A stretch of 64,000 nucleotides of DNA from positions 1-64,000 of the forward strand of contig DASCNA010000145.1 of assembly GCA_036011305.1 (NCBI GenBank). The letters run 5' to 3'. The translations under genes were made by a program, and so were the position numbers. The DNA comes from DASCNA01 sp036011305. GTDB taxonomy: Bacteria > Verrucomicrobiota > Lentisphaeria > Victivallales > GWF2-38-69. Positions 62,790-64,000 of the stretch are shown here, piece after piece. The notes beneath the pieces were generated by a model, which saw only the letters and a program-made list of their open reading frames with translations, was not told the DNA's origin and made no database searches. The stretch's first letter is position 1. Each line of letters opens with the position of its first letter.

Positions 62790-63479
62790 TCAGCGGTCTT
62801 TTATATCATCATAAAATTTTGCCATTGTTACCACCATATAGGGAACAAGCCATAAAAAACCTATGCATAATGTAATAACAGATAGAATTGCCCACCATAT
62901 AAAGCTCAGATTTAACCAGAAAAATTTCCATTTATTACCTTTCATAATTGTTATACTTCTGCAGATTGCCTTGAAAGGACCAATATTATTATCGGCTATT
63001 ATGAAATAGCTCTGTGAATAGGCATAAGCTGCTATAATAGCTGGAATTAAGCCGATGAAAGAAATTACAATCACTATTTGTCCGGCAAAAAGAAGTGATG
63101 GATTGCGTAATAAAATAATTCCAATTACTCCCGGTACAATACCGATAAGAGCCCATAGGAGAATGAATATCAGCATTAAGAGATAAACTCCGAGACTGGT
63201 TCCAAATTTCTTAAATCCATAAAAAATCAGTTGCAGTTTTGGATTGTCTGAACGGGATATGGCCAGAGAAAAGTAACATAACCCAACACTCATTGCACCG
63301 GATATTAATAATGAAATAACACTGCCTACTATTTCAGGCCTGATAAAACCTACTCCTGCTGTAATAATAAAGAATATAATTAGAGTTCCTACAGCAAGTC
63401 CCCATTTACCTGTTAATGCTTCTCTTGCCTCTCTTCTTAACTCTTTATTTTCTGTTTTTTCTAATATTTTTAAATCCAT
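62790..63479 (-). CDS. DUF975 family membrane protein
   Basis: A 229-residue protein opening MDLKILEKTENKELRREARE, then ALTGKWGLAVGTLI, which is the typical start of the DUF975 family. Five to six hydrophobic segments follow. YFIIADNNIGPFKAICRSI and SITIMKGNKWKFFWLNLSFI are conserved family segments near the end. I chose the start at 63479 because AAAGG lies 8 bases upstream; a longer frame to 63554 is not needed. Function is unknown; members are inner-membrane proteins of bacteria, possibly involved in membrane homeostasis. It is divergent from the permease gene at 63648. Confidence 0.83.
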   Translation of the reverse strand: MDLKILEKTENKELRREAREALTGKWGLAVGTLIIFFIITAGVGFIRPEIVGSVISLLISGAMSVGLCYFSLAISRSDNPKLQLIFYGFKKFGTSLGVYLLMLIFILLWALIGIVPGVIGIILLRNPSLLFAGQIVIVISFIGLIPAIIAAYAYSQSYFIIADNNIGPFKAICRSITIMKGNKWKFFWLNLSFIWWAILSVITLCIGFLWLVPYMVVTMAKFYDDIKDR

Positions 63480-63647
63480 AGTTAAACCTTTTATTAAAAA
63501 ACTTAAATATAATTTACTAGCTAAAAATTTACTTTCAGAATTATATATATTCAATATTAGTACATATCTTTTTAATTTTCAGCTTGTGATATATAATTGT
63601 GGTATCCTGATAAAAGCTAATTGTATAACAAATCATAACTGATATTA

Positions 63648-64000
63648 ATGGCTGACTTACAAAAGAAAAAAAATATTAAACTTGGATTATTTTCATTAGT
63701 TATATTAAATATTGCTATTGTAGTTAATTTGAGTACTATAACTCCTTTTGATGATAATGATTTAAGTTATCTGTTTTTTTATATAATAGCAGCAGTTTTT
63801 TTCTTTATTCCTGTTGCTTTTGCAGTGGCTGAGTTATCAGCTATTAACCCTGAAAAAGGCGGAATTTATTATTGGATAAAAATTGCATTTGGTAAAAGTC
63901 TAGGCTTGTTTACAGTTTCCCTGCAATGGCTGGGATGCTCTGTTTTCTCTATAATATTCCTAACATTTGCATCTGCAAGCTTTGCTTTTATAATTATGCC
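63648..64000 (+). CDS. APC-family amino acid permease, N-terminal part (runs off right edge)
   Basis: Only the first 117 codons are in view. The product begins MADLQKKKNIKLGLFSLVIL and shows at least three membrane helices. The segment VAFAVAELSAINPEKGGIYY, then WIKIAFGKSLG, is the GadC/AdiC-like hallmark of the amino acid-polyamine-organocation family. It probably exchanges or imports an amino acid or amine. The start ATG is at 63648, without a strong ribosome-binding site. The substrate cannot be told from this part. Confidence 0.78.
   Translation, partial: MADLQKKKNIKLGLFSLVILNIAIVVNLSTITPFDDNDLSYLFFYIIAAVFFFIPVAFAVAELSAINPEKGGIYYWIKIAFGKSLGLFTVSLQWLGCSVFSIIFLTFASASFAFIIM

Overview
The window is AT-rich (roughly one third G+C by eye), gene-dense bacterial DNA carrying 51 protein-coding features, two of them cut by the window edges. 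No rRNA, tRNA, CRISPR array or insertion sequence was recognised. The gene set points to a strictly anaerobic, fermentative bacterium with a Gram-negative-type envelope: NAD-linked formate dehydrogenase, ferredoxin-nitroreductase, corrinoid-type proteins, lipoproteins with lipoboxes, and several large sensor phosphatases. No marker here fixes the phylum. Spirochaete, PVC-group or a related fermentative lineage would all fit, but this is inference.

The most important locus is at 12.69-14.63 kb. A cysteine-rich MarR-type regulator is followed directly by hgcA and hgcB, the corrinoid protein and ferredoxin that together make methylmercury. HgcA has the cap-helix motif NVWCAAGK and a C-terminal membrane domain. 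HgcB has two CxxCxxCxxxCP clusters and a terminal Cys pair. In front of the regulator lie two perfect palindromes (TTAGTTGA-N5-TCAACTAA) with centres 30 bp apart, overlapping a plausible promoter. This looks like a self-regulated mercury-methylation operon.

Layout. 0-12.5 kb: a partial XRE regulator, a TPR/SpoIIE-type phosphatase, a purine permease, a secreted nuclease fused to a membrane domain, a flavoprotein and M20 peptidase pair, a ferredoxin-nitroreductase with a LysR regulator, a UroD-like methyltransferase and a Cache/HAMP/SpoIIE phosphatase. 12.7-14.6 kb: marR-hgcA-hgcB. 14.8-28.9 kb: lipoprotein trehalase, Nudix hydrolase, a minus-strand run birA-PAP2-dinG-FKBP-glutaredoxin, then proS-map and a third SpoIIE phosphatase. 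29.0-33.5 kb: a two-gene NAD-dependent formate dehydrogenase (a fused NuoE/NuoF diaphorase and a NuoG-like catalytic subunit). 33.6-43.9 kb: an XRE-PAS regulator divergent from a six- or seven-gene catabolic operon (IolD-like ThDP enzyme, split transketolase, RpiB-like isomerase, Gfo/Idh/MocA oxidoreductase, two GPH symporters). This combination matches no complete textbook pathway. 44.2-50.3 kb: two DEAD-box helicases (RhlE-like and DbpA), an ABC-F ATPase and a TolB-like propeller, all favouring CGN arginine codons unlike their neighbours. 50.4-58 kb: an accessory stretch with a DUF1638 protein, ankyrin lipoprotein, unknown membrane protein, an ABC membrane domain lacking an ATPase, a possible zeta-toxin-like protein, radical SAM, cupin, nucleotidyltransferase and GNAT genes. 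A diverged 131-bp duplication there leaves a pseudogene fragment of the zeta-like gene. 58-64 kb: nucleoside-binding NUP protein, methylmalonate-semialdehyde dehydrogenase, a second purine-type permease, a DUF975 protein and the start of an amino-acid permease.

Functional links: HgcA, the UroD-like protein and DUF1638 all fit corrinoid/methyl-transfer chemistry. Two NCS2 permeases, the NUP protein and possibly the Nudix enzyme indicate active nucleobase/nucleotide use. The IolD-like operon and the methylmalonate-semialdehyde dehydrogenase could both serve polyol breakdown. The three SpoIIE phosphatases imply partner-switching signalling whose partners lie outside the window.
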